Shown here in pieces: positions 5,826-6,476 of a DNA stretch of 6,476 nt. The stretch spans positions 1 to 6,476 of the forward strand of contig DUPI01000036.1 of NCBI GenBank assembly GCA_012838395.1. The letters run 5' to 3'. This stretch comes from Mollicutes bacterium. GTDB lineage: Bacteria; Bacillota_I; Bacilli_A; RF39; UBA660. Numbering within the stretch: position 1 is the stretch's first letter; the number at the start of each line of letters is the position of its first letter. The position numbers and the translations under genes are program-made. Below the pieces are notes generated by a model. The model had not been told where the DNA came from. It did no database searches and saw only the letters and a list, made by a program, of their open reading frames with translations.

Positions 5826-6476
5826 TCATTCTTCAGTTTTTAGAAAATGAAATCGTTCATTGAAATAAGAAAAAATTGATTTTATTGATGCAATTAAAGG
5901 AGTTGCTAGCACCATTCCAATTACGCCCCAATAGTAACCAAATACTAATAAACCTAACATAATTGTTACTGGGTGTAGTTTAACCATACGGCTCATTAAA
6001 AGAGGCTGTAAAAAATTACCTTCAATAAATTGAACAACAACTATAATAAGTAATACTAACACTCCAATTTGAGGGCTTTGTGAAAAGGCCACAATAACAG
6101 CTGGTATACCACCAATGTATGGTCCAACAAAAGGAATAATATTGGTAATTCCACAAAAAAGTCCAAACAATAAAGCACCTTTTAAACCAACAATATAAAA
6201 TCCTATTGTGCTAATAACAAAGATTAACACAGCTGCCAATAAAGTTCCTTGTACAAATTTTCGCAATGAAGTATTTACTTCATTGATTAAATCCCTGGCA
6301 TCATTTCTTAATCTATTTGGTAGAAAAGTTATGATCGAATCATTAAAACTATCAAAACTAATTAATAAATAAAAACCAATTATGAGTCCTACAACAAAGA
6401 CACCTAATCCTGAGAAAAATGCTCCTAAAAAGTTAACAACTGATTTAGGCATAGTACTAGGCAATTCAGTAGCTAA
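5826..6476 (-). CDS. AI-2E family transporter (YrrI-like), N-terminus cut by window edge
   Basis: This is the C-terminal 216 residues of an AI-2E/PerM family (PF01594) integral membrane protein; the whole protein is usually about 350-380 residues. Members have been linked to autoinducer-2 export or cation/proton exchange, but the substrate of the YrrI group is not known. The frame is open to the window edge, so the apparent TTG at 6464 is not a real start. Visible elements are a membrane segment near the cut end (GLGVFVVGLIIGFYLL) and a soluble helix region with LRNDARDLINE. The family core follows, with GITNIIPFVGPYIGGIPA. After this come FIEGNFLQPLLMSR and the final hydrophobic block GYYWGVIGMVLATPLIAS. 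The stop is TGA, which shows TGA is not a tryptophan codon here. The gene lies 16 nt ahead of alaS, as yrrI does in B. subtilis, and is probably co-transcribed with it. Confidence 0.93.
   Translation of the reverse strand, partial: LATELPSTMPKSVVNFLGAFFSGLGVFVVGLIIGFYLLISFDSFNDSIITFLPNRLRNDARDLINEVNTSLRKFVQGTLLAAVLIFVISTIGFYIVGLKGALLFGLFCGITNIIPFVGPYIGGIPAVIVAFSQSPQIGVLVLLIIVVVQFIEGNFLQPLLMSRMVKLHPVTIMLGLLVFGYYWGVIGMVLATPLIASIKSIFSYFNERFHFLKTEE

Noticed and set aside
5826..6464. TTG at 6464 as the start of a short 212-residue transporter
   Set aside because: The frame stays open to the window edge, the family is much longer, and there is no ribosome site, so the gene is simply cut by the edge.
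1..6476. Mycoplasma-type genetic code (TGA = Trp)
   Set aside because: Trp codons checked are TGG, and TGA ends the transporter gene, so the standard bacterial code applies.
1..6476. CRISPR array, insertion sequence, tRNA or rRNA gene
   Set aside because: No regularly spaced repeats, no transposase-like frame and no GC-rich structured RNA stretch were seen; coding sequence fills nearly the whole window.

Overview
The window is a strongly AT-rich stretch (roughly 70% A+T judged by eye) from a low-GC Gram-positive bacterium of the Bacilli/Firmicutes type. All seven genes lie on the minus strand, so transcription runs from the right edge to the left. The order is AI-2E-family transporter, alaS, ireB (yrzL), ruvX (yrrK), a DUF1292 gene (yrzB), mltG (yrrL) and trmR (yrrM). 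This matches the order yrrI-alaS-yrzL-yrrK-yrzB-yrrL-yrrM in Bacillus subtilis. Tryptophan is encoded by TGG and one gene stops at TGA, so the standard bacterial code is in use, not the Mycoplasma code. The MltG and IreB-type genes suggest an organism with a peptidoglycan wall. The lineage cannot be fixed further; an uncultured Bacilli or Erysipelotrichia-like lineage is an inference only.

Layout, read along transcription. At 6476-5826 is the C-terminal part of an AI-2E transporter, cut by the window edge. At 5809-2549 is a 1086-residue protein. Its first ~187 residues are a P-loop nucleotide kinase domain resembling phage deoxynucleoside monophosphate kinase (T4 gp1 type), and the rest is a complete alanyl-tRNA synthetase. 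At 2511-2275 is an IreB/YrzL regulatory protein, at 2273-1851 the YqgF/RuvX pre-16S rRNA nuclease, at 1849-1556 a small acidic DUF1292 protein, at 1540-479 the membrane-anchored lytic transglycosylase MltG, and at 479-1 most of a TrmR-type tRNA methyltransferase, cut by the left edge.

The genes are packed very tightly. Gaps are 16, 37, 1, 1 and 15 nt, and the last junction is a 1-nt stop/start overlap (TAATG). No promoter or strong terminator is evident inside, so this looks like one polycistronic unit. It joins translation (alanine charging, 16S rRNA maturation, wobble-uridine modification) with cell-wall growth (MltG, and IreB as a likely kinase-controlled regulator).

The one clear departure from an ordinary conserved operon is the in-frame fusion of a phage-like dNMP kinase domain to the N-terminus of AlaRS. 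Smaller oddities are a hairpin that holds the DUF1292 stop codon just before mltG, an IreB that lacks some usual arginines, a cysteine-containing MltG ectodomain, and a shortened TrmR N-terminus. No stretch longer than 40 nt is without a gene.
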